The notes: a model not told the origin generated them from the sequence alone. Counted from the stretch's first letter, positions 48,538-57,030 are shown. The stretch is 64,000 nt of DNA from 13-2-20CM-66-19 sp963760225 (GCA_963760225.1 CAVXCD010000003.1:1178001-1242000), one strand, 5' to 3'. Numbers and translations are program-made.

Positions 48538-50012
48538 CCAACATGACGTTGTCTGCGCCCGCCCCGGCTAACCGTGAGGAGCATGTCAGTCATCATCGGG
48601 GTCGGTCCGCGGGCGCTTGTCGTGAGGAAGTGGGCCGCATCGAGCGGCGCGGCGATCGTCTGGAAGGCGAGCGGCGTCTGTGTGAAGTCGAAACAATCCG
48701 ACAGGTCATCGGCCGCAGCGTCCGCATAGCCGAGCGACGGGAGGTCGAACGTCGTCTCGATGAATTTCAGGATGCTGCCGAAGTTGTGGGTGACGTGCGA
48801 GATGTACGCGGCCTTTGCGTAGGGTGACACCACAATCAGCGGTACGCGGAAGCCGTAGACATAGCCGGATCCCCAGCTGATACCGTCGTTGACGACCGTG
48901 GGCGCGACGTGATCGTACCAGCCTCCCCAGTCGTCCCAGGCGATGATGATGGCGGTGTTCGCCCAGTAGCGGCTGTTGCCGATGGCGTTGACGATCGAGG
49001 CGACCCAGGACGGTCCGCTGCCGTCGTTGGATTGCGCGTGATCGGAGGCGGCACCGTCGGGAATCACCCAGGTCACCTGCGCCAGCTGGCCGCTGGCGAT
49101 ATCGGTCAGCACTTTTGTCTGCGGGATGATCACGCTGGCGGTCCATTCGGGGCCGGTGCAGGTGAGCGCGCCGTTGAGACTCTGCTCCTGGCAGATGTGT
49201 TCGATGGCGACCGGTCCGGTCCAGATGGAACCGGCGGAAGGGGCGTAGTAGCGCCACGTCACGTTCTTGTTTCCGAGCAGATCGGTGAGCGTAGGGTGCT
49301 CGAAGCACGGATACTGCGGCGGTTGTGCAGATTCGCTGCCGTCGGCGTCGATCATTGCGACCGTGTTCGTCGGGGGGGCGATGCATCCTGCCGGGCTCAG
49401 CGCCGGATTCTCGGCGGCGAACAGCGGGCTCGATGCCGTGGGAGCCGAGGTCCCGGCGATGATGAACTGGTGAGCCGGGAAGCTCGGACCCTCGTTGGTC
49501 TGAAACATGCGGTCGCCGAAAGTGTACCTCTCGGCCAGCGCGAAGTACGGCGTCACGTCGGAGGCGATGACGTAGTTGAATTGTGGGTTGGGATGCGCAT
49601 TCGGTGGGCAGTTCGCCGCTGGCGTGCATGCGACCAGGTCCGCGCCGTCCATCCTGCCGCCGTCGTACATCGCCACGAATGCCGAATGAGCATGGCTCAG
49701 GTCGTAATTCTGCGGATTCGAGCCTGACGTGCCGAGGTCTATGGGGCTGAGCGCGATCGTCTGGCCTTTCGAGTTCACGCCGCTGCTTGCGATGTCCGCG
49801 CCGCGCGAGATGAGGGTCGGGTCCTGGAACAGATTGTCCGGGGTACGGTTCTCCTGAAAGATGATCACGATGTGCTGGATGGGGTCGGGTGGCGAGGGGC
49901 TCCCCCCGCCGCCGCCACCGCCGCCACCACCACCGCAGGCGCCAAGCGCGAGCAGCGCCACCGTGCACAGGTACCCACCGCAGGAAACCAACCGGGGGCG
50001 TTGGGGGCTCAC
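48534..50012 (-). CDS. Exported phosphoesterase lipoprotein (phospholipase C/acid phosphatase family)
   Basis: The 492-residue protein begins with a lipoprotein signal LLALGAC followed by a Gly-rich linker. The body fits the phosphoesterase family of non-hemolytic phospholipase C and AcpA acid phosphatases: IIFQENRTPDNLF, SFPAHQFIIAG, GAASDHAQSNDGSGPSW and AWDDWGGWYDHV. It would release phosphate or diacylglycerol from phosphoesters at the cell surface. It lies directly left of the integron cassette cluster, where an integrase gene would normally sit. Confidence 0.86.
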   Translation of the reverse strand: MSPQRPRLVSCGGYLCTVALLALGACGGGGGGGGGGGSPSPPDPIQHIVIIFQENRTPDNLFQDPTLISRGADIASSGVNSKGQTIALSPIDLGTSGSNPQNYDLSHAHSAFVAMYDGGRMDGADLVACTPAANCPPNAHPNPQFNYVIASDVTPYFALAERYTFGDRMFQTNEGPSFPAHQFIIAGTSAPTASSPLFAAENPALSPAGCIAPPTNTVAMIDADGSESAQPPQYPCFEHPTLTDLLGNKNVTWRYYAPSAGSIWTGPVAIEHICQEQSLNGALTCTGPEWTASVIIPQTKVLTDIASGQLAQVTWVIPDGAASDHAQSNDGSGPSWVASIVNAIGNSRYWANTAIIIAWDDWGGWYDHVAPTVVNDGISWGSGYVYGFRVPLIVVSPYAKAAYISHVTHNFGSILKFIETTFDLPSLGYADAAADDLSDCFDFTQTPLAFQTIAAPLDAAHFLTTSARGPTPMMTDMLLTVSRGGRRQRHVG

Positions 50013-50124
50013 TGCGAAGACTCCTTGAAAGGGCCGCGACCGTCTCGCATCTGTGGAACGCCTACAACAGTATACGGTTTACACGGACAGCGGCCAGCAC
50101 CGGCGCATCGGGCAGCTGATACTA

Positions 50125-50131
50125 GTTAGAC
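50125..50131 (+). other. Integron core site GTTAGAC at array left end
   Basis: GTTAGAC fits the GTTRRRY core consensus and is followed by a cassette-like leader with AAAGAGG before the VOC start codon. No matching RYYYAAC partner was seen upstream within an attC distance, so this may be an attI-like or truncated attC site. Confidence 0.5.
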
Positions 50132-50153
50132 GTAACGATAAAGAGGTAGCGCC

Positions 50154-50492
50154 ATGCCAAGCATCAGGTCTTCGCGCGATGTGATCATCAGAACCGAGAA
50201 TTGGGCGGAGGCTCTGCGCTTCTACCAAGCGATATTCGGATTCACAGTTTCGAGTCGACAACAGGGCATGGTGGGTCTTGAAACCGGCGCGTTCCGCCTC
50301 TTCGTGGAGGCAGGAAGGCCGCACGGCCCTGTATTTGATTTTCTGGTGGCTGACGTTCTGGAGACGAAGGCCCAACTCATTGCGGCGGGCTGCACCGTGA
50401 TTGAGGAGGACTCGAGTATCCCGCGTTGCTACATTCGCGACCCATTTGGCGTTGTGTTCAATGTGGGGCGAGCGCCGGCGTCCGCGGCATGA
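50154..50492 (+). CDS. VOC/glyoxalase-like cassette protein
   Basis: The 112-residue protein has the single-domain VOC fold pattern: VIIRTENWAEALRFYQAIFGF, FRLFVEAG, and IRDPFGVVFNVG with the DPFG turn. Members include glyoxalases, antibiotic-resistance binding proteins and many unknowns; metal ligands cannot be assigned with confidence. It follows a core site by about 22 bases and precedes attC site 1, the normal layout of a one-gene cassette. AAAGAGG lies upstream of the ATG. Confidence 0.85.
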   Translation: MPSIRSSRDVIIRTENWAEALRFYQAIFGFTVSSRQQGMVGLETGAFRLFVEAGRPHGPVFDFLVADVLETKAQLIAAGCTVIEEDSSIPRCYIRDPFGVVFNVGRAPASAA

Positions 50493-50503
50493 GGTATCTG
50501 TCC

Positions 50504-50626
50504 ATCTAACAATCTTTGGGGGGCCGTGAGGCGTGGTCGGTTTGGCGCCGCGGGTGCCAGAAGACAGGGTGCGCCCGCGGCGCTTATCCGGCGTGGGTGC
50601 CCGGCCCCTTAACTTCGCCGTTAGAG
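50504..50626 (+). other. attC site 1 (123 bp)
   Basis: The site starts ATCTAAC and ends GTTAGAG. Internal arms pair as GGGGCCG with CGGCCCC and GCGCCGCGGG with CCCGCGGCGC, giving the long cruciform expected of attC. The last base of GTTAGAG departs from the GTTRRRY consensus. It is nearly identical to attC site 2. Confidence 0.85.
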
Positions 50627-50674
50627 GCCAGCGAGCGCCCATATCACCGTATGGCGAGAACCCCATACCTCAGC

Positions 50675-50680
50675 TATACT
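50675..50680 (+). promoter_or_regulatory. TATACT -10 element before BrnT
   Basis: TATACT lies 8-13 bases upstream of the chosen GTG start, so a transcript would begin at or next to the start codon and be nearly leaderless. A recognisable -35 is not seen. Cassette toxin-antitoxin genes often have their own promoter. Confidence 0.45.
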
Positions 50681-50687
50681 TTTGACC

Positions 50688-50975
50688 GTGAGCCCGAGCT
50701 TCGAGTGGGATCCGGCCAAGGACGCGGAAAACCAGCAGAGGCATGGGGTGGCGTTTGTGGACGCGCAGGTCGCCTTCCTGGATCCGGCGCGCGTCATCGC
50801 TAAAGACCTTTCGCACAGTAAGGACGAGCTGCGGTTCTATTGCTTTGGCGAAACGGGCTCTGGAATTCTCACGGTGCGCTTTACGTACCGTGGCGAGGTG
50901 ATTCGTATTTTCGGCGCCGGGTACTGGCGCAGAGGAAAGAAGATCTATGAAGCGCAAGCCAAAGTACACAAATGA
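50688..50975 (+). CDS. brnT: BrnT-family type II toxin
   Basis: The 95-residue protein starts SPSFEWDPAKDAENQQRHGV, the signature of BrnT (a RelE-fold ribonuclease), and ends with FTYRGEVIRIFGAGYWRRGKKIY. It would cut mRNA when not held by its antitoxin. GTG at 50688 follows a TATACT element; a TTG at 50682 is also open. It overlaps brnA by 29 bases in toxin-first order, as usual for brnTA. Lying inside a cassette array, it may stabilise the array against loss. Confidence 0.9.
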   Translation: MSPSFEWDPAKDAENQQRHGVAFVDAQVAFLDPARVIAKDLSHSKDELRFYCFGETGSGILTVRFTYRGEVIRIFGAGYWRRGKKIYEAQAKVHK

Positions 50976-51186
50976 GCGACTTGGCCGTTTAGAGGTCGTC
51001 AGTGACTTTTTGCCACCTCCCGATCAGCTCGTTCTGCGCGACGACGGTGTGAAGGTCACGATCTCCCTAAGCAAGCGAAGCGTGAACTTTTTCAAGCGCC
51101 AGGCGCAGCGCTCCAAGGTTCCATACCAGAAGATGATTCGCAGTTTGCTGGACAGCTATGCCAGACATCATGAGGCTGACCTCTGA
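50947..51186 (+). CDS. brnA: BrnA-family antitoxin
   Basis: The 79-residue protein has the ribbon-helix-helix C-terminal region VKVTISLSKRSVNFFKRQA followed by VPYQKMIRSLLDSYA, characteristic of BrnA. It neutralises BrnT and represses the operon by binding its promoter. The start is inside brnT, so translation is coupled. Confidence 0.9.
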   Translation: MKRKPKYTNERLGRLEVVSDFLPPPDQLVLRDDGVKVTISLSKRSVNFFKRQAQRSKVPYQKMIRSLLDSYARHHEADL

Positions 51187-51240
51187 CAATCGCTGCCGGA
51201 TGAGGCCTCAACTACCTGATCGCAGATTACTTGAGACTGC

Positions 51241-51762
51241 ATGACTGCTCCCTGCTCAAGGCTCTTACTAGCTCTCCTGGTCATCCTCACGAGCGCGACT
51301 GGTGCTTTGTTGGCAGACGAGCCAGTTGCAGCTTCAGACCCGTTTCAGCTACCTAAGCTACCGCCAATGGATTTCTCCCAGACCTGGAATCCGTACCCGC
51401 CGCGCGCAGCGACGGCAGGCCTCGAAGGTAGAGTTTTGGTGGCTTTCGACATCACGTCGGCAGGCAGCGCCCAGAGGATCTCAATTTTGTGGACAGAGGA
51501 TGCACTTCTCGCGTCGAGCGCAGAGCAGATGCTTTCGAAAGCCCACTTCAAAGTCCCTGCTGATTGGCAAACTTCGGGTGCTTGGCGTCGCTGGCGACTC
51601 GGTTTTATTTACTGCCTGCCACCCAGCAGTCAGTCCGACGAGTTTGGCGTTCCTGTGGAAACTGTTCTCATTACTGTAAGCCGCCTGCACGGCGCTCCCG
51701 AAAGGCATCCGCCCGATCCGAATTCGGCGAGCCCGTGTATGAAGCAACCCCGACAGTCGTGA
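51241..51762 (+). CDS. Exported TonB-C-like protein in cassette
   Basis: The 173-residue protein has a signal peptide (LLLALLVILTSATGALLA). Its domain YPPRAATAGLEGRVLVAFDITSAGSA ... AEQMLSKAHFKVPADW resembles the TonB C-terminal fold (the YP..A...G.EG.V...F motif). It has no membrane anchor or proline-rich spacer, so it is not a normal TonB. The stop is five bases before attC site 2. Whether it shares a cassette with brnTA or had its own attC lost is unclear. Confidence 0.65.
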   Translation: MTAPCSRLLLALLVILTSATGALLADEPVAASDPFQLPKLPPMDFSQTWNPYPPRAATAGLEGRVLVAFDITSAGSAQRISILWTEDALLASSAEQMLSKAHFKVPADWQTSGAWRRWRLGFIYCLPPSSQSDEFGVPVETVLITVSRLHGAPERHPPDPNSASPCMKQPRQS

Positions 51763-51766
51763 CGCC

Positions 51767-51890
51767 GCCTAACAATCGTTGGAGGGGCCGTGAGGCGTGG
51801 TCGGTTTGGCGCCGCGGGTGCCAGAAGACAGTGTGCGCCCGCGGCGCTAATCGGGCGTGGTTGCCCGGCCCCTTAACTTCACCATTAGGC
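51767..51890 (+). other. attC site 2 (124 bp) with altered core
   Basis: The site begins GCCTAAC, pairs GGGGCCG with CGGCCCC internally, and ends ATTAGGC where GTTAGGC would be expected. It is almost the same as attC site 1 over its length. The G-to-A change falls at the recombination core and may reduce integrase use. Confidence 0.8.
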
Positions 51891-51980
51891 CGCCAGACCT
51901 AATGAGGGACAACACGTGACGGAGCTCGGGGGACTTAAGACACTCTTTGTCAGATTGGGGTGGAAGCCGCGGGGCACACG

Positions 51981-52352
51981 ATGAACATACTGTTGTGGGT
52001 ACTGCAGGTCCTCGCCGCGCTCCTGTACGGATCGTCGGGCGTCATGAAGGTCTTCATGTTCGACAAGGTGAGCCAGGACGTCCGGTCCTTTGGCGCGTTG
52101 CCACGGGAAGCCTGGATGACCCTGGGCATCCTGGAGCTCGTGTGCACGGTCGGGCTCATCGTCCCCGCCGCGTTCCATTGGCAGCCGCGGCTGACGATCC
52201 TGGCTGCCACGGTCCTGGCGGTGGAGAGCCTCGTATTCGTCGGGGTGCACGTCAAGTACCGCGAGGTCACGCCCATGATCTTGAGCGGCGTGCTGGGCCT
52301 CCTCATGGCGTTCATCGCGTATGGCCGAATGGTTCTGCAGCCGATCCTCTGA
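51981..52352 (+). CDS. DoxX-like membrane protein in cassette
   Basis: The 123-residue protein has four hydrophobic segments, starting NILLWVLQVLAALLYGSSGVMKVF, and the DoxX-family pattern LGILELVCTVGLIVPA. Family members are small membrane proteins of poorly known role (quinone- or stress-linked). It lies between attC sites 2 and 3, the normal layout of a one-gene cassette. Confidence 0.85.
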   Translation: MNILLWVLQVLAALLYGSSGVMKVFMFDKVSQDVRSFGALPREAWMTLGILELVCTVGLIVPAAFHWQPRLTILAATVLAVESLVFVGVHVKYREVTPMILSGVLGLLMAFIAYGRMVLQPIL

Positions 52353-52382
52353 CCGGCGGGTCTCCAAATACGACGGGCAGCG

Positions 52383-52442
52383 GCCTAACAATTCATTCAA
52401 GCCGACGCCCCTTCGGGGCGCGGCTGAATTCTGGTGTTAGGC
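52383..52442 (+). other. attC site 3 (60 bp, 59-base-element type)
   Basis: The site begins GCCTAAC and ends GTTAGGC, with the arm CGCCCC, a TTCG-type loop and GGGGCG in the centre. All core boxes match the consensus. Its short length differs from the two 123-124 base sites, indicating cassettes of different origin. Confidence 0.92.
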
Positions 52443-52445
52443 GCT

Positions 52446-52661
52446 ATGAACGGGCGACAGGAATCGACAAGACCTGCCCTTCCGAGCGATCTAGCGATAT
52501 TGTCGCTAGCACGTGGCAGGGCGGAGTGGCTGGAGCTGCGCCGAAAAGCTGGCCTGAAGGTTCCGTCGTTCCGCACGGGCCTGCCGATGTCAGTTCGCCG
52601 CATCCTTACGCCTCCTCAAGGCTCGCGGACCGCAATTTCTATTTCAGGTCAAAACGGCTGA
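52446..52661 (+). CDS. Short ORF after attC site 3, possibly a truncated cassette gene
   Basis: This 71-residue frame begins four bases after the attC end. The product (MNGRQESTRPALPSD at the start) has no recognised family or signal. It overlaps the end of the convergent hybrid kinase gene by 13 bases. It may be the remains of a cassette or an unexpressed frame; support is weak. Confidence 0.3.
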   Translation: MNGRQESTRPALPSDLAILSLARGRAEWLELRRKAGLKVPSFRTGLPMSVRRILTPPQGSRTAISISGQNG

Positions 52662-55573
52662 TTCACGAGCTCGGCAAGCGCTCGTCGGAGCTCCGGCATC
52701 TTGGGCGGCTTGCTGAGCACCCGATCCACACACGCTATTGACCCAGATTGCAGGCCCTGGCCCCAGCCAGTCATCAAGATCACGGGTACTGTTGGGGCAG
52801 CTGCCTTAACGGCAGCTGCCACCTTTCGTCCGTCAACGTGCGGCATCCCAAGATCTGTGATGACGACGGAGAAGCGTTCGCCGAGCGCCTCCGCGGCGAG
52901 AAATAGATCGATGCCACGGCTACCGCCGTCAGCGTCAACCACCGTGTGCCCGTCCTGCGCAATGATTGCGCGCAGCGACTTGAGCACGATTGGATCATCA
53001 TCGACGAGTAGGATTCGCAACGGGGTAGTGGGACGCGGGGCTGGGACCACGCCACGTTCATCGACGCGCTTCTCGGTAACGGCAGGAAACACCATACGAA
53101 CGAGCGTACCTTTTCCGGGTTCGCTCTCGATTTGCACCTCTCCCTCGTGTCGTTCGAGCATGCCGTAGACCATCGCGAGGCCAAGTCCGGTTCCGCGCTC
53201 GCCCTTCGTGGTGAAGAAAGGCTCAAGGCAGCGCCGCCGCGTGTCCTCATCCATGCCAAGACCGGTATCGACAACCTCCACGCATACGTGGCTCGCGTCC
53301 GGCGCACGCGAACGCAGCGTGAGTGTTCCGCCCTCGGGCATCGCGTCAACGGCGTTGATGATTAAATTGGCGATCGCGTCGCGAACTTCGGCCTCCGCGC
53401 CCCTCACTTTCGGCAAGTTCTGTGCGAGCTCCTTATTCAAGGTGACTACCAGACCGGACTCCTGTGCCATGGAGACCCATTTGACGCGTGTAAGCTCAAT
53501 CACCTGCTGGATAATCTCGTTCAGATCGAGCACGGCGTGGGATTGCCCAGACTCTGAGCGGCGATAGAAGTCCTTCATACGCGCCACGGTAGCGGCGACA
53601 TCGTCGATTGCTCGCAGGATAATCGTGAGGTGCTCGCGGGCCTCAGCATCCAAAGGCGCTGCTTCGCGCTCAAGTAGCGACTGCGCATAGAGCATCGCTG
53701 GCGATAGGGCATTGTTGATGTCATGAGCCATCCCGCTCGCCATTTGACCCAGCACGCGCAGCCGTTCTTGCTGCAGTACGGCCTGCTGCGTCTGGCGCAG
53801 GTCCTGGTACGCTTGCTGGAGGGACGCGTGGAGCTGCGCCTGGTGCGCGGCGAGAGCCAGATGCTCACTCAGTTGCCTCAGAAATTCACAGTCCGCGCTC
53901 GCAAAGCTTCTCGACTCGCGCCGGGCAGCGATCATTACGCCGGAGACTTTGTTATCGACACTCAACGGAGCGATCACGAGGGCGTGTAGCCCCCCGCGCG
54001 TTAGCAGCGCAGGGAAGGGAAACGGCGATCCGGAAGTCTCGGATTCATAGACCAGTTGCCCCTGGACGCATCGTCCAAGCCCATTTTGATCGACACTGAT
54101 CCGTGCGTCCTCGGGTATTTCCAGCTGCTGGGCGAGTTTCCAACTCTTCGCGCCGACGCACGCGACTTGCAGCTCCTTGGTTGCAGGCTCGTAGAGCGCA
54201 ATGCACCCGAAGTCGATCGGCAGGTGCTCCTCGACGCTGCTGATAGCCACCTTAAAGATGCTGCGCATATCCTGGCGTTCGCCAATCGCGCGGGTAATTT
54301 GTTGCAGCAGATTCAAGCGCGCCAGCTGCGCCTGAAGTCTGCGCTCATCCACTTTCCGCTCAGAGATGTCGCGCGCAATCTTTGACGCGCCGATGATTCG
54401 CCCGTCGCCATCCCTGAGCGGTGAGATCGTGGCGGATATCTCGATGCGCGTTCCATCGGCTCGCAGCCTGACGGTCTCAAAGTGGTCCACAAGTTCGCCA
54501 CGCCCGATTTTCGCCAGAATCACCGGCTCTTCCTCTAGCCTCTCCTGCGGAATCAGTGTTTGCATCGACTGACCGATGGCTTGTGCTGCCGTGTAGCCAA
54601 AGAGCGTTTCAGCTGCTGGATTCCACGAGGTGATGGTCCCCTCCAGGGTCTTGCTGATGATGGCATCGTCCGAGGATTCGACGATGAGCCGAGTGCGTTC
54701 CTCGACTGCGCGTAATTCCTGTTGAACCTGTTTGCGCTGTTGGTCGGTGCGTTCGAGGAATGCGGCGTGGATCGATACCATTATTCCAAAGGCAGCGACC
54801 GTGCACAGCGCGAAGAGCGCCAGCGCGGCTTCCGGAGTGAGCCGCTGCGAGCGCTCGGCGTAAGCCGGGAACCAAGCGAGAATAAGCGGCAACACGATAG
54901 CCAGCGGAAGGAACCGGCGCGCCATCATTCCCCCAGGCCCGGCACTGTGAAGCAGCCGCATCAACGTGGTGTCTGTGCGTGCAAAGAGGGCGGCCGTGGC
55001 TAGCGCGATAAACAGAATAGCCGTAGGGAACGACATCGCGGCAAACGGGCCCAGCGGCTCGCCGCCGTACGCATAGCGTGCCAAACCCAGCAAGCCAATC
55101 AGGATGGCCAGCGCGAGCAGTACCTGAAACGCGAACGCGCCGCGCCTCCAGCTCGCCAGCAGCAGTGCTACTGGGATGAGAACGAAATTGAGCGCGGTCG
55201 CGGGGGCGACGGTAGCGAAATGGCCTGCTGCATCCGGCGGCACCGGAATCCATAGGGAATCGATACCGCGGCCCCAACCGAACGCGTATGCAAGCAGTCG
55301 CGAAACACCAATCAGCAAAGCCGCTAGAGCCCATACCTGCGCCGTGCGGTGCGCACGCGCCCCCGCCAAAGCCCACAGCGCCGAGCCCGACAGGCAGAAT
55401 GCCAACGCCGTGGCCGGCGCCATCGACACGCCGTTCAGCCCCAGCGTGGGTAAAAGCGACGACCCGAGAATTGATGTAACCAGTATGCATGCGGCCACCG
55501 CGATTACGGTGGCCGCAACACCGCGCGCCACATTCCACCGGCTCGGGTGCATTTGGCTCCTTGAAGCGAGCAC
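52649..55573 (-). CDS. Membrane hybrid histidine kinase: PAS, GAF, HisKA, HATPase, receiver
   Basis: The 974-residue protein has an N-terminal set of about eight hydrophobic segments (residues 15-265, MASE-like), a PAS domain (IVESSDDAIISKTLEGTITSWN), GAF (about 430-590), HisKA with His in GMAHDINNALSP, HATPase (DTGLGMDEDTRR, GTGLGLAMV) and a C-terminal receiver (ILLVDDDP, Asp in VVITDLGMP). It senses an unknown signal and would phosphorylate its own receiver or a partner. It is divergent from a REC-EAL gene, the likely output partner. The 3' end overlaps a cassette-adjacent frame. Confidence 0.9.
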   Translation of the reverse strand: MLASRSQMHPSRWNVARGVAATVIAVAACILVTSILGSSLLPTLGLNGVSMAPATALAFCLSGSALWALAGARAHRTAQVWALAALLIGVSRLLAYAFGWGRGIDSLWIPVPPDAAGHFATVAPATALNFVLIPVALLLASWRRGAFAFQVLLALAILIGLLGLARYAYGGEPLGPFAAMSFPTAILFIALATAALFARTDTTLMRLLHSAGPGGMMARRFLPLAIVLPLILAWFPAYAERSQRLTPEAALALFALCTVAAFGIMVSIHAAFLERTDQQRKQVQQELRAVEERTRLIVESSDDAIISKTLEGTITSWNPAAETLFGYTAAQAIGQSMQTLIPQERLEEEPVILAKIGRGELVDHFETVRLRADGTRIEISATISPLRDGDGRIIGASKIARDISERKVDERRLQAQLARLNLLQQITRAIGERQDMRSIFKVAISSVEEHLPIDFGCIALYEPATKELQVACVGAKSWKLAQQLEIPEDARISVDQNGLGRCVQGQLVYESETSGSPFPFPALLTRGGLHALVIAPLSVDNKVSGVMIAARRESRSFASADCEFLRQLSEHLALAAHQAQLHASLQQAYQDLRQTQQAVLQQERLRVLGQMASGMAHDINNALSPAMLYAQSLLEREAAPLDAEAREHLTIILRAIDDVAATVARMKDFYRRSESGQSHAVLDLNEIIQQVIELTRVKWVSMAQESGLVVTLNKELAQNLPKVRGAEAEVRDAIANLIINAVDAMPEGGTLTLRSRAPDASHVCVEVVDTGLGMDEDTRRRCLEPFFTTKGERGTGLGLAMVYGMLERHEGEVQIESEPGKGTLVRMVFPAVTEKRVDERGVVPAPRPTTPLRILLVDDDPIVLKSLRAIIAQDGHTVVDADGGSRGIDLFLAAEALGERFSVVITDLGMPHVDGRKVAAAVKAAAPTVPVILMTGWGQGLQSGSIACVDRVLSKPPKMPELRRALAELVNQPF

Positions 55574-55825
55574 GACCAGGCGCGACCAGCATGCGCCCCG
55601 CGGCCACCTGAGCTACGGCCGGAAGTCTACGCCGCGGACACGGTCAAGGCATCGGCGCATGGGAACCGCTGCCGGGTTGGGCGCCGATGCGCCGTTCCCG
55701 CGGAGAACCGGGCCTAAGGCCCTGTGCCGCAGCATGCAGCGCGGCAATCTGGATCGATTCTAATCATGTAACCGAGTGATGCCGGTCCCCTCACCGTGCC
55801 GAAAACTCGATTAGGGTGTCGCAGC

Positions 55826-56989
55826 ATGACGCGCGTGCTGGTAGTTGATGATGATTCCGGCCTCCGATCAGCCCTGCGCGTGCTGCTCCGTCGCGCTAGC
55901 TATGAGGTCGACGAAGCACGCAGCGGAGTTGAGGTACTGCACAAGATAGGCACGAGCAGCTACGACGTCGCGGTAGTCGATTATCAAATGCCGCCCCCTG
56001 ACGGGCTCGAGATCCTGGGGCGGCTGCGCGAGCTTCAACCGCGCTGTTTGCGCGTGCTGATGTCAGGTGCGCTCGATCTTCCGGTAGTGATGAGTGCCAT
56101 CAATCGCGGCGAAGTCGCGCGCGTTCTCGCCAAACCTTTTCGCCGCGAGCTGATATTAAGTACGATCGAAGAGGCGATCGCGGCACGCAGCCGACTTGAA
56201 GAGCTATGCGTCGGCGCACGCAGTGAGGGCTTTGAAGAACAGCGTCGGCACCTCGAGGAATGCTTTAGCGATGACAGGCTGACACTGGCGCTGCAGCCTA
56301 TTGTCGCGGCGACGGACGAAACTGTCCGCGGATACGAAGCCCTCCTGCGGAGCCGCCACGACAAACTCGACACGCCAACACGGATCCTGGCCGCCGCGGA
56401 GACCCAGCAGATGCTCGGCAGACTCGCCGATTGCGTTGCCATGCATGCCGCGCGCTGGATGCGTACGCTGCCGCCTGGTGTCGACCTCTTTCTCAACATG
56501 CATCCGGCCGAGCTCGCGGACGTTAGCGACGTGCAGCGGCGCTTTGCGGCTCTGCAGCCTTGGGCTGAGCGCATCGTTCTCGAGATCACCGAGCGCGGTC
56601 ACCTGCTGGAGCTCACAGACTGGCGCAACACGCTGAACACGCTGACCGCGGCCGGATTCCGCTTCGCCGTAGATGACCTGGGGTCAGGATACAACTCACT
56701 GTCGATACTTGCGGAGGTACAACCGGCCTTCGTGAAGGTTGATATGAGCATTATTCGCAACATCGATCGCGAGGAGCGCAAGCAGCGCCTCGTCGAGCTG
56801 GTTGCGCGATTTGCAAAGGCCACGAACTGCCAAGTGATCGTGGAGGGGGTCGAGACGGTCGAAGAAGCTGTCGCCGTCAAGCGGATCGGGGTCGATCTGC
56901 TTCAGGGATATCTGTTCGGACGACCATCGTTCAGTGTTCCCGGTGTGCGTGGTCCTTGTGCGGCGGCGACCGAGTCGCGCGTAGCCTGA
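55826..56989 (+). CDS. Response regulator with EAL c-di-GMP phosphodiesterase domain
   Basis: The 387-residue protein has an N-terminal receiver (VLVVDDDS; Asp in VAVVDYQMPPP; Lys in LAKPF) and a C-terminal EAL domain with YEALLR, LNMHPAEL, EITERG, DDLGSGYNSL, KVDMSIIR, EGVET and QGYLFGRP. All catalytic motifs for c-di-GMP hydrolysis appear present. The neighbouring membrane hybrid kinase, transcribed away from it, is the likely input. Activity would lower c-di-GMP and favour motility over attachment (inference from family). Confidence 0.9.
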   Translation: MTRVLVVDDDSGLRSALRVLLRRASYEVDEARSGVEVLHKIGTSSYDVAVVDYQMPPPDGLEILGRLRELQPRCLRVLMSGALDLPVVMSAINRGEVARVLAKPFRRELILSTIEEAIAARSRLEELCVGARSEGFEEQRRHLEECFSDDRLTLALQPIVAATDETVRGYEALLRSRHDKLDTPTRILAAAETQQMLGRLADCVAMHAARWMRTLPPGVDLFLNMHPAELADVSDVQRRFAALQPWAERIVLEITERGHLLELTDWRNTLNTLTAAGFRFAVDDLGSGYNSLSILAEVQPAFVKVDMSIIRNIDREERKQRLVELVARFAKATNCQVIVEGVETVEEAVAVKRIGVDLLQGYLFGRPSFSVPGVRGPCAAATESRVA

Positions 56990-57030
56990 GCGCTGTTTCG
57001 AGACTGGCGGCGGACCATACCCGCATGCGC

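Larger units (their letters stand above)
50125..52442 (+). mobile_element. Integron gene-cassette cluster without integrase (CALIN-like)
   Basis: Three attC-like sites (50504-50626, 51767-51890, 52383-52442) and one isolated core site GTTAGAC (50125-50131) delimit plus-strand genes lying head to tail. No tyrosine integron integrase was found in the window, and the expected place to the left is held by a phosphoesterase gene. The first two attC sites are nearly identical in about 123 bases, as in chromosomal superintegrons; the third is the short 60-base type. Base composition is lower in GC than the flanks. Cassettes carry a VOC protein, BrnT/BrnA, a TonB-C-like protein and a DoxX-like protein. 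Confidence 0.85.

Noticed and set aside
50516..50803. Plus-strand frame starting inside attC site 1
   Set aside because: Most of it lies in the attC hairpin and in another frame of brnT; not a gene.
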